A stretch of DNA of 64,000 bases from Neorhizobium vignae (lineage in GTDB: Bacteria; Pseudomonadota; Alphaproteobacteria; Rhizobiales; Rhizobiaceae). The notes under the pieces were generated by a model. It made no database searches, was not told where the DNA came from, and saw only the letters and a program-made list of their open reading frames with translations. The stretch lies in the NCBI RefSeq assembly GCF_000732195.1, contig NZ_JNNU01000002.1:372001-436000 (forward strand), read 5' to 3'. The first letter of the stretch is position 1; each line of letters begins with the position of its first letter. This document shows positions 56,062 through 64,000 of the stretch, one piece after another. Made by a program: the position numbers and the translations under genes.

Positions 56062-57657
56062 TTACTCGACGTTGAACGCCAGCGGTTTGGCCTGGCGGAT
56101 CGCCGGGTGGGCGGTCAGTTTCGCCAGCACCTCGGCCGGAACCGGACCATCGACGTAAAGAAGAGCGATCGCGTCGCCGCCTTCCTGGTCGCGGCCGAGA
56201 TGGAAGTTGGCGATGTTGACGCCGGCATTGCCGAGCGTCGTGCCGATGAAGCCGATCATGCCGGGAACGTCGGTATTGGCGATATAGACCATGTTGGTGC
56301 CGACATCCGCATCGAGGTTGATGCCCTTGATTTGGATGAAGCGCGGCTTGCCGTCCGAGAAGACCGTGCCGGCAACCGAGCGGGTCCTCGTGTCGGTGGT
56401 GACGGTCAGCTTGATATAGCCGTCGAAGACGCCCGACTTGTCGCGCTTGGCTTCGGACAGGATGATGCCCTTTTCCTTGATCATGATCGGCGCCGAAACC
56501 ATGTTGACGTCGGAGACCTGGCTGCGGATGAGGCCGGCGAGCAGCGCGCTCGTCAGCGCCTTGGTGTTCATGCCGGCGGTCGAGCCGTCATAGAGGATCT
56601 CGATTTCCTTGATCGCATCCTCGGTCACCTGGCCGACAAAGGCGCCGAGCACGTCGGCAAGCCGGATGAAAGGCTTCAGGCGCGGCGCTTCTTCCGCCGT
56701 GATCGACGGCATGTTGATGGCGTTCGAGACCGCGCCCTTGATCAGGTAGTCCGACATCTGCTCGGCGACCTGAAGTGCGACATTCTCCTGCGCTTCCGTG
56801 GTCGAGGCGCCGAGATGCGGGGTGCAGACGACGTTTTCGAGACCGAAGAGCGGGCTTTCGGTAGCGGGTTCGACTTCGAACACGTCGAAGCCGGCACCGG
56901 CGACGTGGCCGGACTTGATGGCTTCGGCAAGGGCTGCCTCATCGACGAGGCCGCCACGGGCGCAGTTGATGATGCGAACGCCGGGCTTGGTCTTGGCGAG
57001 CGCTTCCTTGCCGAGGATGCCGCGGGTCTTGTCGGTCATCGGGACGTGCAGGGTGATGAAGTCGGCCTGGGCCAGAAGCTCGTCGAGCTCGACCTTGGTG
57101 ACGCCCATTTCTTCGGCGCGCTCGGCCGACAGGAAGGGGTCATAGGCGAGAACGTGCATGCCGATACCGATCGCCTTCTTGCAGACGATGCCGCCGATAT
57201 TGCCGGCGCCGATGACGCCGAGGATCTTGCCGGTGATCTCGACGCCCATGAAGCGCGACTTTTCCCACTTGCCGGCCTGGGTCGAGGCGTCGGCGGCCGG
57301 AAGCTGGCGGGCGACGGCGAACATCAGGGCAATGGCGTGTTCGGCCGTGGTGATCGAGTTGCCGAACGGGGTGTTCATGACGATGATGCCGCGGCGCGAG
57401 GCAGCCGGGATATCGACATTGTCGACGCCGATGCCGGCGCGACCGATGACCTTGAGGTTGGTCGCGGCCGCGATCAGCTTTTCGGTAGCCTTGGTGGCGG
57501 AACGGATCGCAAGGCCGTCATAGTTGCCGATGATCTCGGCAAGCTTTTCCTTGTCCTTGCCGAGCTTCGGCTGGAAATCGACTTCGACGCCGCGATCGCG
57601 AAAGATCTGGACGGCGGTTTCCGACAATTCGTCGGATACGAGAACGCGAGGTGCCAT
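56062..57657 (-). CDS. serA: D-3-phosphoglycerate dehydrogenase
   Basis: 531 residues, long type with an intervening and a C-terminal ACT domain. NAD site GVIGAGNIGGIV, catalytic Arg in NCARGGLVDEAAL, and His in VCTPHLGAST. C-terminal 75 residues carry an ACT domain, the usual site for serine feedback. It converts 3-phosphoglycerate to 3-phosphohydroxypyruvate, which SerC transaminates. Downstream of serC in the same strand, with a hairpin between. Confidence 0.96.
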   Translation of the reverse strand: MAPRVLVSDELSETAVQIFRDRGVEVDFQPKLGKDKEKLAEIIGNYDGLAIRSATKATEKLIAAATNLKVIGRAGIGVDNVDIPAASRRGIIVMNTPFGNSITTAEHAIALMFAVARQLPAADASTQAGKWEKSRFMGVEITGKILGVIGAGNIGGIVCKKAIGIGMHVLAYDPFLSAERAEEMGVTKVELDELLAQADFITLHVPMTDKTRGILGKEALAKTKPGVRIINCARGGLVDEAALAEAIKSGHVAGAGFDVFEVEPATESPLFGLENVVCTPHLGASTTEAQENVALQVAEQMSDYLIKGAVSNAINMPSITAEEAPRLKPFIRLADVLGAFVGQVTEDAIKEIEILYDGSTAGMNTKALTSALLAGLIRSQVSDVNMVSAPIMIKEKGIILSEAKRDKSGVFDGYIKLTVTTDTRTRSVAGTVFSDGKPRFIQIKGINLDADVGTNMVYIANTDVPGMIGFIGTTLGNAGVNIANFHLGRDQEGGDAIALLYVDGPVPAEVLAKLTAHPAIRQAKPLAFNVE

Positions 57658-57699
57658 CAGTGGGCCTCCTGAAAAAGTTTCTGCGTGAATGAGAAAATG

Positions 57700-57722
57700 G
57701 GCTCCGCTTCGTCAGCGGAGCC
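57700..57722 (-). terminator. Hairpin between serC and serA
   Basis: GGCTCCGCT (57700-57708) pairs with AGCGGAGCC (57714-57722), nine bases. On the minus strand CATTTTCTC follows, a weak T-tract. It may attenuate readthrough from serC into serA, adjusting the ratio of the two enzymes. Confidence 0.55.
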
Positions 57723-57737
57723 GTTACGCGACTTGCT

Positions 57738-58916
57738 TTAAGCGGCGGCCTTGGAAAGCGCAGCCTTCTGCGTTTCGAAAGCATAGGTGAGCCACGGCAT
57801 CAGAGCCTTCATGTCGGCTTCTTCGATCGTGGCGCCCGCCCAGATGCGAAGGCCGGACGGCGCATCGCGATAGGCACCGATGTCGAGCGCGACGCCTTCC
57901 TTTTCGAGGATCGACACCATGCCCTTGGCAAAGGCTTCCTGCGCGTCGGTATCAAGCGCGGCAACATCGGCGTCGGCGATCTTGAGGCAGACGGAGGTGT
58001 TGGAGCGCGTTGCCGGATCGACGGCAAGGTTGTCGATCCAGGCATTGGCGGCCACGAAATCGTGGATGACCTTGGCATTGGCATCGGCGCGGGCGATCAG
58101 GCCTTCAAGGCTGCCGACCGACTTTGCCCAGTTGAGCGCATCGATATAGTCCTCGACGCAGAGCATCGACGGCGTGTTGATCGTCTCGCCGACGAAGATG
58201 CCTTCGATCAGCTTGCCGCCCGAGGTGAGGCGGAAGATTTTCGGCAGCGGCCAGGCCGGGACGTAGGTCTGCAGGCGCTCGACGGCGCGCGGGCTGAGGA
58301 TCAGCATGCCGTGACCGCCCTCGCCGCCCAGAACCTTCTGCCAGGAGAAGGTGACGACGTCGAGCTTGGCAAAGTCCATGTCCTGCGCAAAAGCCGCCGA
58401 GGTGGCGTCGCAGATCGTCAGGCCCTTGCGGTCGGCCGGGATGAAGTCGGCGTTCGGAACGCGGACGCCCGAGGTGGTGCCGTTCCAGGTGAAGACCACG
58501 TCACGGTCGAAATCGACCGTGGAAAGGTCCGGAAGCAGGCCGTAGCCGGCTTCGATCTTGCGGACGTCCTTGAGCTTCAGCTGCTTGACGACGTCGGTGA
58601 CCCAGCCGGCGCCAAAGCTTTCCCAGGACAGCATGTCGACGCCGCGCTCGCCGAGCAGCGACCAGAGCGCCATTTCGACGGCACCGGTATCGGAAGCCGG
58701 CACGATGCCGATGCGGTAATCCGCCGGCACGTTCAGAATTTCACGGGTGAGGTCGATGGCCTGCTTGAGCTTTGCCTTGCCGACCTTGGCGCGGTGCGAG
58801 CGACCGAGCGGAGCATCGGAGAGCGCTTCGAGCGACCAACCGGGACGCTTCGAGCAAGGGCCAGAAGAAAAATGGGTGTTGTTTGGACGCAGGTCCGGCT
58901 TTGCGGCGTTTGCCAT
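57738..58916 (-). CDS. serC: Phosphoserine aminotransferase
   Basis: 392 residues, from ATG 58916. Starts with [16 protein letters not shown] Lys lies in [22 protein letters not shown] ([10 protein letters not shown]). It converts phosphohydroxypyruvate plus glutamate to phosphoserine. Sequence is of the alphaproteobacterial long type. A structured leader and a good promoter precede it. Confidence 0.95.
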   Translation of the reverse strand: MANAAKPDLRPNNTHFSSGPCSKRPGWSLEALSDAPLGRSHRAKVGKAKLKQAIDLTREILNVPADYRIGIVPASDTGAVEMALWSLLGERGVDMLSWESFGAGWVTDVVKQLKLKDVRKIEAGYGLLPDLSTVDFDRDVVFTWNGTTSGVRVPNADFIPADRKGLTICDATSAAFAQDMDFAKLDVVTFSWQKVLGGEGGHGMLILSPRAVERLQTYVPAWPLPKIFRLTSGGKLIEGIFVGETINTPSMLCVEDYIDALNWAKSVGSLEGLIARADANAKVIHDFVAANAWIDNLAVDPATRSNTSVCLKIADADVAALDTDAQEAFAKGMVSILEKEGVALDIGAYRDAPSGLRIWAGATIEEADMKALMPWLTYAFETQKAALSKAAA

Positions 58917-58920
58917 ATGG

Positions 58921-58958
58921 CTATCCTTCCAGATAGATGGCCCTTCGTTGGGGAAGGG
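58921..58958 (-). promoter_or_regulatory. Structured serC leader, candidate cis-regulatory RNA (serC-like)
   Basis: On the minus strand two hairpins precede the start: CCCTTC-loop-GAAGGG (58941-58958) and CTATC-loop-GATAG (58921-58936). The second loop contains the ribosome site GGAAGG, 5 bases from the ATG, so folding could control translation. A serC RNA motif has been predicted upstream of alphaproteobacterial serC genes; whether this is a member was not tested. Confidence 0.6.
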
Positions 58959-58971
58959 TGTCCCGCCGCTG

Positions 58972-59000
58972 TGGTTATGCCGGAGCGCCTTCACAGTCAA
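58972..59000 (-). promoter_or_regulatory. Probable promoter of serC
   Basis: On the minus strand TTGACT (58995-59000) and TAACCA (58972-58977) are 17 bases apart, close to sigma-70 spacing. It lies just before the structured leader, so transcription would start around 58965. Confidence 0.55.
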
Positions 59001-59055
59001 GCGGGGAATGTCGCCCCCGGACAAATTTTTGCCGCAGCTTTGTCGCCGCAAACGC

Positions 59056-59076
59056 AAAAAGCCGCCCGAAGGCGGC
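59056..59076 (-). terminator. Rho-independent terminator of the outer membrane protein gene
   Basis: GCCGCC (59061-59066) and GGCGGC (59071-59076) form a stem with a CGAA loop; on the minus strand TTTTT follows (59056-59060). It lies 24 bases past the stop at 59100, separating the gene from the serC promoter region. Confidence 0.85.
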
Positions 59077-59099
59077 TTTCGCTTGGAGATGAGGCAAGC

Positions 59100-59948
59100 T
59101 TACTTGTAGACGATCTGCTGCGGCGGGGGCTCGTAGGCCGGCGGCGTGTCGCAGCCGCCGAAGATGTAGCGGGCACCGACGCGGGCTTCATGCGAATAGA
59201 AACCCTTGTCCTTGCCCGGACCGCCGCCCGAGGCGAAACCGAACATGTCGCCGCCCGTGACATGGCGGAAACGGTAGCCGACATCGGCCTTGACGTTGCA
59301 GGTGACGTCGATCGACGCGCCGGCCATGAGCGCGTAGGTGAAGCGCCAGCTCTTTTCGCCGCCATGCGTGACTTCCGGGTCGCAACCCGCGCCGCTGTCG
59401 GCGCAGGAGGTGTTGCGCAGGTTCGACCACTTGACGTAGGTGCCGCCGATACCGCCACCGACATAAGGTGTGAAGTAGCCATAGGTGCCGAGATCGACAT
59501 AGGCGTTGGCCATGAGCGAATAGGCGTGCATCGAGGCCAGGTCGGTCGACGTACATGCGACGGCGCAAGCACCACCGCCGGCGCCGCCACCGGACGTGGA
59601 GCCGCGGAACTTGCTGTTGAACATGTAGTCGAGGGTAACGTCGGTGCGCAGGTAGCTGTTGATCTGGTAACCGACACCGCCGCCGAGCGTGAAGGCGTCG
59701 CGGAGATCGGACCGGCCGAATTCCGCAAGCGCCACGCCGGGCGTGCCGGTACCCTGGTAGAATTCGGTGCCGCGCGACTTCTTGAAGGAATAGCCGACGT
59801 CGCCACGAAGGTACCAGCCGGTAGCCTCCTGAACGGTCACTTCCGGCGCATCCTGATAAGGCTCCGGCTGCGGCTGGTAAAGATCGGCGGAATTGGCGGC
59901 ACTCACCGTTAGTGTCAGCGCAAAAGCGCTGGCCAGCAACTTTTTCAT
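59100..59948 (-). CDS. Outer membrane beta-barrel protein (RopB/Omp25-like)
   Basis: 282 residues, with a Sec signal (residues 1-20, VSAANSADL). Mature protein begins DLYQPQPEPYQ-like and continues as alternating strands (GWYLRGDVGYSFKK, FTLGGGVGYQINSYLRTDVTLDYMFN, FTPYVGGGIGGTY), ending in a VGARYIFGG strand. Several Cys residues in loops. It is like the small porin/surface antigens of Rhizobiales. It is probably a major envelope protein. Confidence 0.88.
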   Translation of the reverse strand: MKKLLASAFALTLTVSAANSADLYQPQPEPYQDAPEVTVQEATGWYLRGDVGYSFKKSRGTEFYQGTGTPGVALAEFGRSDLRDAFTLGGGVGYQINSYLRTDVTLDYMFNSKFRGSTSGGGAGGGACAVACTSTDLASMHAYSLMANAYVDLGTYGYFTPYVGGGIGGTYVKWSNLRNTSCADSGAGCDPEVTHGGEKSWRFTYALMAGASIDVTCNVKADVGYRFRHVTGGDMFGFASGGGPGKDKGFYSHEARVGARYIFGGCDTPPAYEPPPQQIVYK

Positions 59949-60544
59949 GGGTTCATCTCCAAAGCTCGTATCGCGTATGGCATGCAAAGCGGGCAGCCAA
60001 CGGGTTGATCCGCTGTGGATGATGCTCGACAAAGGTTAAGTCTCGCTTAACCATGCTTGTTTACCGCGCGTTTTCCTAAAACCGCAGGCAATTCTACAAG
60101 TAACGGCGTGCCTGAGACTTGCAGAAGGCATCGCATCCGGGGGATTCCGGTCTTTTCCGTACAAGGAAAGATCGGCCCTCCACGGCGCCGCGCGGAACTA
60201 TTGATCTCACCTGCTTCAGTAGAAAATAGTTAGCAAATGGTAATTTAAGCTTCGATAAACAATTAATTATTTATAAACTATAGATAGTTATTTTTAGCAC
60301 ATTCCGAAGGGGGAAATACCGGGGAATCGATAGTGCCGAAGGACTGGTGGGAGCACACGTGAGCGCCGAGAGCATTCTGAACTCGACGCCTGGATTGCCG
60401 ATACAGTCAATCCGCAAATATCTTTTGCGCCAAACAAGCAACTCCAGTCGGTGAACTACTGCGATGGGATTGCGCGAGTGCTCTTCCGGAGAAGATGACC
60501 GCGTGTAGCTGCGGCGAAAGGCGCCGCAAAAGAGAGAACTGTCC
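59949..60544. other. Long divergent intergenic region, no gene seen
   Basis: 596 bases between the outer membrane protein and chemoreceptor genes. The centre (about 60200-60300) is strikingly AT-rich for this genome, with runs such as TAATTATTTATAAACTATAG. It probably holds promoters for both genes. No open frame looks real and no convincing RNA gene was found. Confidence 0.6.
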
Positions 60545-62512
60545 ATGAGCAATGTCAAAACATTCGGCATAGCATTCCGACTGGCTATCGGGTTCGGCTT
60601 TTTGCTTCTCCTGATGATCGGCCTGACTTTTTATTCCACCGTCGAAGTCAAGATGATCGACGACAACCTTGCAACCGTAAACGACGTCAACAGCGTCAAG
60701 CAGCGTTATGCCATCAACTATCGCGGCAGCGTGCACGACCGGGCGATCGCTATCCGCGACGTGACCCTCGTCACGTCCGAGGCCGAGCGCAAGGAAGCGG
60801 AAGCGCTTATTGCCAAGCTCGCGGCATCCTATGCGGAAAACGAGAAACGCATGGCGGAAATGGTCAGCGCCCCCTCCGGTGCAACGGATCGCGAAAAGAC
60901 GATACTGGCCGAGATCGCCGACATTCAGTCGAAGACCAACCCGCTGGTCGGCCAGATCATTTCGCTGCAGGAAAAGGGCGACGGCGATGCCGCCCGCAAG
61001 ATCCTGCTGGAACACGCCCGCCCGCTCTTCGTCTCCTGGCTTGGCGCCATCAACAAATTCATCGACTATCAGGAGGCGCTCAACAAAACGATCGGCGGCG
61101 ATGTCCGCAATGCGGCGAGCGGCTTTAGAAATATTGCGCTGGCCGCCCTCGGCATAGCCGCACTGCTTTCGATCATTGCCGCCTTCTTGACCGCCCGCTC
61201 GATCATCGGACCGCTCTCCAAGCTGCAGCAGTCGCTGAAAGCCATGGCTGCGGGCAACCTCGAAGGCGACCGGACGATCGAGGCGCGCGGCGACGAGATC
61301 GGCATGCTGGCCCGCGCCGTGGCCGCCCTTCGGGAGGCCATATCCGCCAAGGCGGAGCGCGAGGCGGACGCCGAGGCGAAGCGGACCGTTGGAGAACGCC
61401 GCAGGCTGGAACAGGAAGCCACCGAGCGCAGTGCGCTCGCAGAACAGACGAGCCAGGCGGTCCGCCAGCTCGCCGACGCTCTGCAGGCCCTGGCAGACGG
61501 CGATCTGACCCGGGAGATCAACACACCCTTCACTCCCTCGCTCGACCAGTTGAGGGCCGACTACAACGCCGCGGTGGCGAAACTTCGCGAAGCGATGCAG
61601 AAGGTTGCCGCGAATGCGAGCGCGATAGCCGCCGGTGCCCAGGAAATCCGCTCGGCCTCCGACGACCTCGCCAAACGCACCGAACAGCAGGCGGCCTCCG
61701 TCGAGGAAACCGCAGCGGCCCTGGAAGAGATCACCACGACGGTTTCCGACTCGAGCCACCGTGCTCAGGAGGCCGGCAACCTGGTGCGCATGACCAAGGA
61801 AAATGCCGAGCGTTCCGGCCGGGTCGTCCGTGATGCCGTCGAGGCGATGGGCAAGATCGATTCGTCCGCCGTCGAGATCGGCAACATCATCGGCGTCATC
61901 GACGAGATCGCTTTCCAGACCAATCTGCTCGCACTCAACGCCGGCGTCGAGGCTGCCCGTGCCGGCGAAGCCGGCAAGGGCTTCGCGGTTGTGGCGCAGG
62001 AAGTGCGGGAACTCGCCCAGCGTTCCGCCAAGGCGGCAAAAGAGATCAAGGAACTGATCCACACCTCCAACGACCACGTGAAGAGCGGCGTGGCGCTGGT
62101 CGGGGAAACCGGCAAGGCCCTGCAGGAGATCGTCATCCAGGTCCAGCAGGTCAACGGCAATGTCGAAGCCATTGTGGAGGCCTCGAAGGAACAGTCGACC
62201 GGCCTCAAGGAGATCAACACCTCGGTCAATACAATGGATCAGGGAACCCAGCAGAACGCGGCCATGGTCGAGGAAACCACCGCAGCGGCCCACAGTCTTG
62301 CCCGGGATGCGGAGGGCCTGTTCCAGCTTCTGTCGCAATTCCATATCGGCGGCGGCGCTGCAACGGGAACCGCTTCACATCGGGGCTCGCCCGCACCCGC
62401 ATCCGGCAGCAGCCGCCCGGCGGCATCGCCGGCCCGCCGAATGGTTGCCAAAGTCGCGCAGTCGTTCCAGGGCAACGCCGCTGCCGCGAAGCAGGATTGG
62501 GAAGAATTTTAG
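60545..62512 (+). CDS. Methyl-accepting chemotaxis protein with C-terminal CheR-tether motif
   Basis: 655 residues. Hydrophobic segment at residues 10-30, then a four-helix-bundle type sensor (residues 31-195), second membrane segment around 200-220 (LAALGIAALLSIIAAF), HAMP domain, and a second HAMP-like region (LADGDLTREINTPF). The signalling hairpin EIAFQTNLLALNAGVEAARAGEAGKGFAVVAQEVRELAQRS is complete. It ends KQDWEEF, a WxxF-type tail as bound by CheR in other bacteria. Ligand unknown. Confidence 0.94.
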   Translation: MSNVKTFGIAFRLAIGFGFLLLLMIGLTFYSTVEVKMIDDNLATVNDVNSVKQRYAINYRGSVHDRAIAIRDVTLVTSEAERKEAEALIAKLAASYAENEKRMAEMVSAPSGATDREKTILAEIADIQSKTNPLVGQIISLQEKGDGDAARKILLEHARPLFVSWLGAINKFIDYQEALNKTIGGDVRNAASGFRNIALAALGIAALLSIIAAFLTARSIIGPLSKLQQSLKAMAAGNLEGDRTIEARGDEIGMLARAVAALREAISAKAEREADAEAKRTVGERRRLEQEATERSALAEQTSQAVRQLADALQALADGDLTREINTPFTPSLDQLRADYNAAVAKLREAMQKVAANASAIAAGAQEIRSASDDLAKRTEQQAASVEETAAALEEITTTVSDSSHRAQEAGNLVRMTKENAERSGRVVRDAVEAMGKIDSSAVEIGNIIGVIDEIAFQTNLLALNAGVEAARAGEAGKGFAVVAQEVRELAQRSAKAAKEIKELIHTSNDHVKSGVALVGETGKALQEIVIQVQQVNGNVEAIVEASKEQSTGLKEINTSVNTMDQGTQQNAAMVEETTAAAHSLARDAEGLFQLLSQFHIGGGAATGTASHRGSPAPASGSSRPAASPARRMVAKVAQSFQGNAAAAKQDWEEF

Positions 62513-62560
62513 AGGCAGCAAGAACGGCGATCGGGCCATCCCGATTTTCCGCGTAAAAAT

Positions 62561-62595
62561 AAAGGCCACCCGCGAAAACCGCGGGTGGCCTTTTT
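62561..62595. terminator. Bidirectional terminator between chemoreceptor and glmM
   Basis: AAAGGCCACCCGCG (62561-62574) pairs with CGCGGGTGGCCTTT (62580-62593): 14 bp stem. T-runs occur on both strands. It lies between the convergent stops at 62512 and 62612. Confidence 0.9.
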
Positions 62596-62611
62596 CATTG
62601 GAATTGGGTCT

Positions 62612-63964
62612 TCAGGCCGCGTTGCGGACGTTGGCGATGACGCCGACCAATCCATCGACGATGCGCTCGATCTGTCCGCGGTCGTCGCCTTCCGCCATCA
62701 CCCGGATCAGCGGTTCGGTACCGGAGGGGCGGATGACCAGGCGGCCCCTGGCAGCAAGCTCGGCCTCCGCCTCGGCGATCGCCTGACGCACGATCACATC
62801 CTCCAGCGGCTTGCCGCCCTGGAAACGAACATTCTTCAGAAGCTGCGGCACGGGATCGAAACGGCGGCAGACCTCGCTGACCGGCCGGCCAAGGCGCTTT
62901 GCCCGCGCCAGAACCTGCAGGCCGGCGACGAGGCCGTCACCGGTCGTGCCGAAATCGGAGAGTACGATATGGCCGGACTGTTCGCCGCCGACGTTGAAAT
63001 CGTGCGTGCGCATATGCTCGACCACATAGCGGTCGCCGACCTTGGTGCGCGCCAGGTCCAGGCCCTTGCCGTTGAGGAAACGTTCAAGGCCGAGATTGGA
63101 CATCACGGTCGCGACGATGCCGCCGCCTTTCAGCTTCTGGTCCTCGGCCCAGCTCTCGGCGATGACGGCCATCAATTGGTCTCCGTCGACGATCTCGCCG
63201 CGCTCGTCGACGATGATGACGCGGTCGGCATCGCCATCGAGGGCGATGCCGATATCGGCACGCACTTCATGCACCTTCTTCTGCAGCGCTTCGGGGCTGG
63301 TCGAGCCGCAGTCGAGATTGATGTTCGTGCCGTTCGGCTCGTTGCCGATCGTCACAACCTCGGCGCCGAGCTCCCAGAGCGCCAGCGGAGCCACCTTGTA
63401 GGCCGCACCATTGGCGCAGTCGATCGCAACCCGCAGGCCATGCAGCGTGACGTCGCGCGGCAGCGTGCGCTTCACATGTTCGATATAGCGGTAGATGTCG
63501 CCCTCGACGCGCTTCGCCCGGCCGATATCGCCGGACTTGGCGAGCTGGGAGTGCAGGTCGCTGTCGAGCAGGTCCTCGATGCGCATTTCCAGCTCGTCGG
63601 AGAGCTTGTAGCCATCGGGACCGAACAGCTTGATGCCGTTATCTTCGTAAGGATTATGCGAGGCGGAGATCATCACGCCGACATCGGCGCGCAGCGAGCG
63701 GGTGAGCATGGCGACAGCCGGCGTCGGGATCGGCCCGAGCAGGAAGACGTCGAGGCCGGCAGCGGTGAAACCCGCCACCATGGCGTTTTCCAGCATATAG
63801 CCGGAGAGGCGCGTATCCTTGCCGATCACCACCCGGTGGCGATGATTGCCGTTGCGGAAGATCGTGCCGACGGCGATGCCGACGCGCATCGCAAGATCCG
63901 GCGTCATCGGATGGATGTTGGACTTTCCGCGAATGCCATCAGTGCCAAAATAGCGGCGTGTCAT
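62612..63964 (-). CDS. glmM: Phosphoglucosamine mutase
   Basis: 450 residues, complete. The phosphoserine loop [12 protein letters not shown] holds S102, the metal loop is [12 protein letters not shown], and the C-terminal phosphate loop is [15 protein letters not shown]. It converts glucosamine-6-phosphate to glucosamine-1-phosphate for UDP-GlcNAc and cell wall synthesis. ATG 63964 has AAGGAGC upstream. The window ends 36 bases upstream of the start; the upstream neighbour is not seen. Confidence 0.97.
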   Translation of the reverse strand: MTRRYFGTDGIRGKSNIHPMTPDLAMRVGIAVGTIFRNGNHRHRVVIGKDTRLSGYMLENAMVAGFTAAGLDVFLLGPIPTPAVAMLTRSLRADVGVMISASHNPYEDNGIKLFGPDGYKLSDELEMRIEDLLDSDLHSQLAKSGDIGRAKRVEGDIYRYIEHVKRTLPRDVTLHGLRVAIDCANGAAYKVAPLALWELGAEVVTIGNEPNGTNINLDCGSTSPEALQKKVHEVRADIGIALDGDADRVIIVDERGEIVDGDQLMAVIAESWAEDQKLKGGGIVATVMSNLGLERFLNGKGLDLARTKVGDRYVVEHMRTHDFNVGGEQSGHIVLSDFGTTGDGLVAGLQVLARAKRLGRPVSEVCRRFDPVPQLLKNVRFQGGKPLEDVIVRQAIAEAEAELAARGRLVIRPSGTEPLIRVMAEGDDRGQIERIVDGLVGVIANVRNAA

Positions 63965-64000
63965 ATAAGCTCCTTCGTCATCGCGCCTGAACGTCGCGGT

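Noticed and set aside
55927..57672. 581-codon plus-strand frame opposite serA
   Set aside because: Antisense to serA; no recognisable domain, composition rich in Asp/Gly/Arg.
60271..60570. 99-codon minus-strand frame in the AT-rich divergent region
   Set aside because: Runs into the chemoreceptor start and has no ribosome site or domain.
60407..62344. 645-codon minus-strand frame opposite the chemoreceptor
   Set aside because: Antisense to a complete MCP with conserved motifs; composition typical of shadow frames.

Overview
The window looks like a chromosomal segment of a Rhizobiaceae-type alphaproteobacterium (Rhizobium/Agrobacterium/Ensifer/Neorhizobium relatives). The signs are high-GC coding sequence with tight ATGA/TGATG gene overlaps, an hmuTUV locus facing an IsdG-type heme monooxygenase and a HugX-like protein, a RIME-like palindromic repeat, chemoreceptors with a C-terminal WxxF tail, a serC-serA locus, and family-typical versions of glmM, mnmA and Tim44-like protein. 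No phage, plasmid, transposase or CRISPR sequence was seen. Species cannot be fixed from the sequence alone.

Layout. 1-2.5 kb: the 5' part of a chemoreceptor gene and a divergent BTLCP-like secreted protein. 2.7-10.8 kb: a catabolic/uptake island with a creatininase-family hydrolase, a LysR regulator, an NMT1/THI5-like ABC importer, a CodA-like amidohydrolase, an FAD-linked oxidase and a flavodoxin-fold quinone reductase; a palindromic operator candidate links the two transcription units. 10.7-20.5 kb: a frameshifted GNAT gene, LtrA-like protein, a transglycosylase-like lipoprotein and L,D-transpeptidase pair, an ALDH-RidA operon, a DUF4344 metallopeptidase, an esterase, a glyoxalase-fold dioxygenase, uracil-DNA glycosylase and GalE. 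20.6-24.8 kb: YbaN-like protein and heme acquisition genes. 25-28 kb: small unknown proteins, and a nucleotidyltransferase coupled to a metallophosphoesterase. 28.2-35.4 kb: a branched-chain keto acid dehydrogenase operon with acyl-CoA dehydrogenase and SDR. 35.6-40 kb: treZ-treY trehalose synthesis. 40-45 kb: twin 24-residue membrane peptides, type II NADH dehydrogenase, stress-type small genes, an SDR, DUF983 and GDPD proteins. 45-51 kb: amidase, an unusual SDR, an SsuD-like monooxygenase and small regulators. 51-55.8 kb: tRNA-Met(CAT), mnmA, a repeat-bearing non-coding stretch, MscS, DUF1810 and Tim44-like protein. 56-64 kb: serA and serC, an outer membrane beta-barrel, a second chemoreceptor and glmM.

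How the genes work together. The bkd block should turn valine/leucine/isoleucine keto acids into acyl-CoAs and oxidise them further. TreZ and TreY convert maltodextrin to trehalose. HmuTUV imports heme and the IsdG-like enzyme probably opens it. SerA and SerC supply serine. The most novel-looking parts are the 2.7-10.8 kb island (substrate unknown, possibly a pyrimidine-like N-heterocycle), the nucleotidyltransferase-phosphoesterase pair, the twin micropeptides, the SDR lacking its YxxxK catalytic residues, and the structured serC leader.
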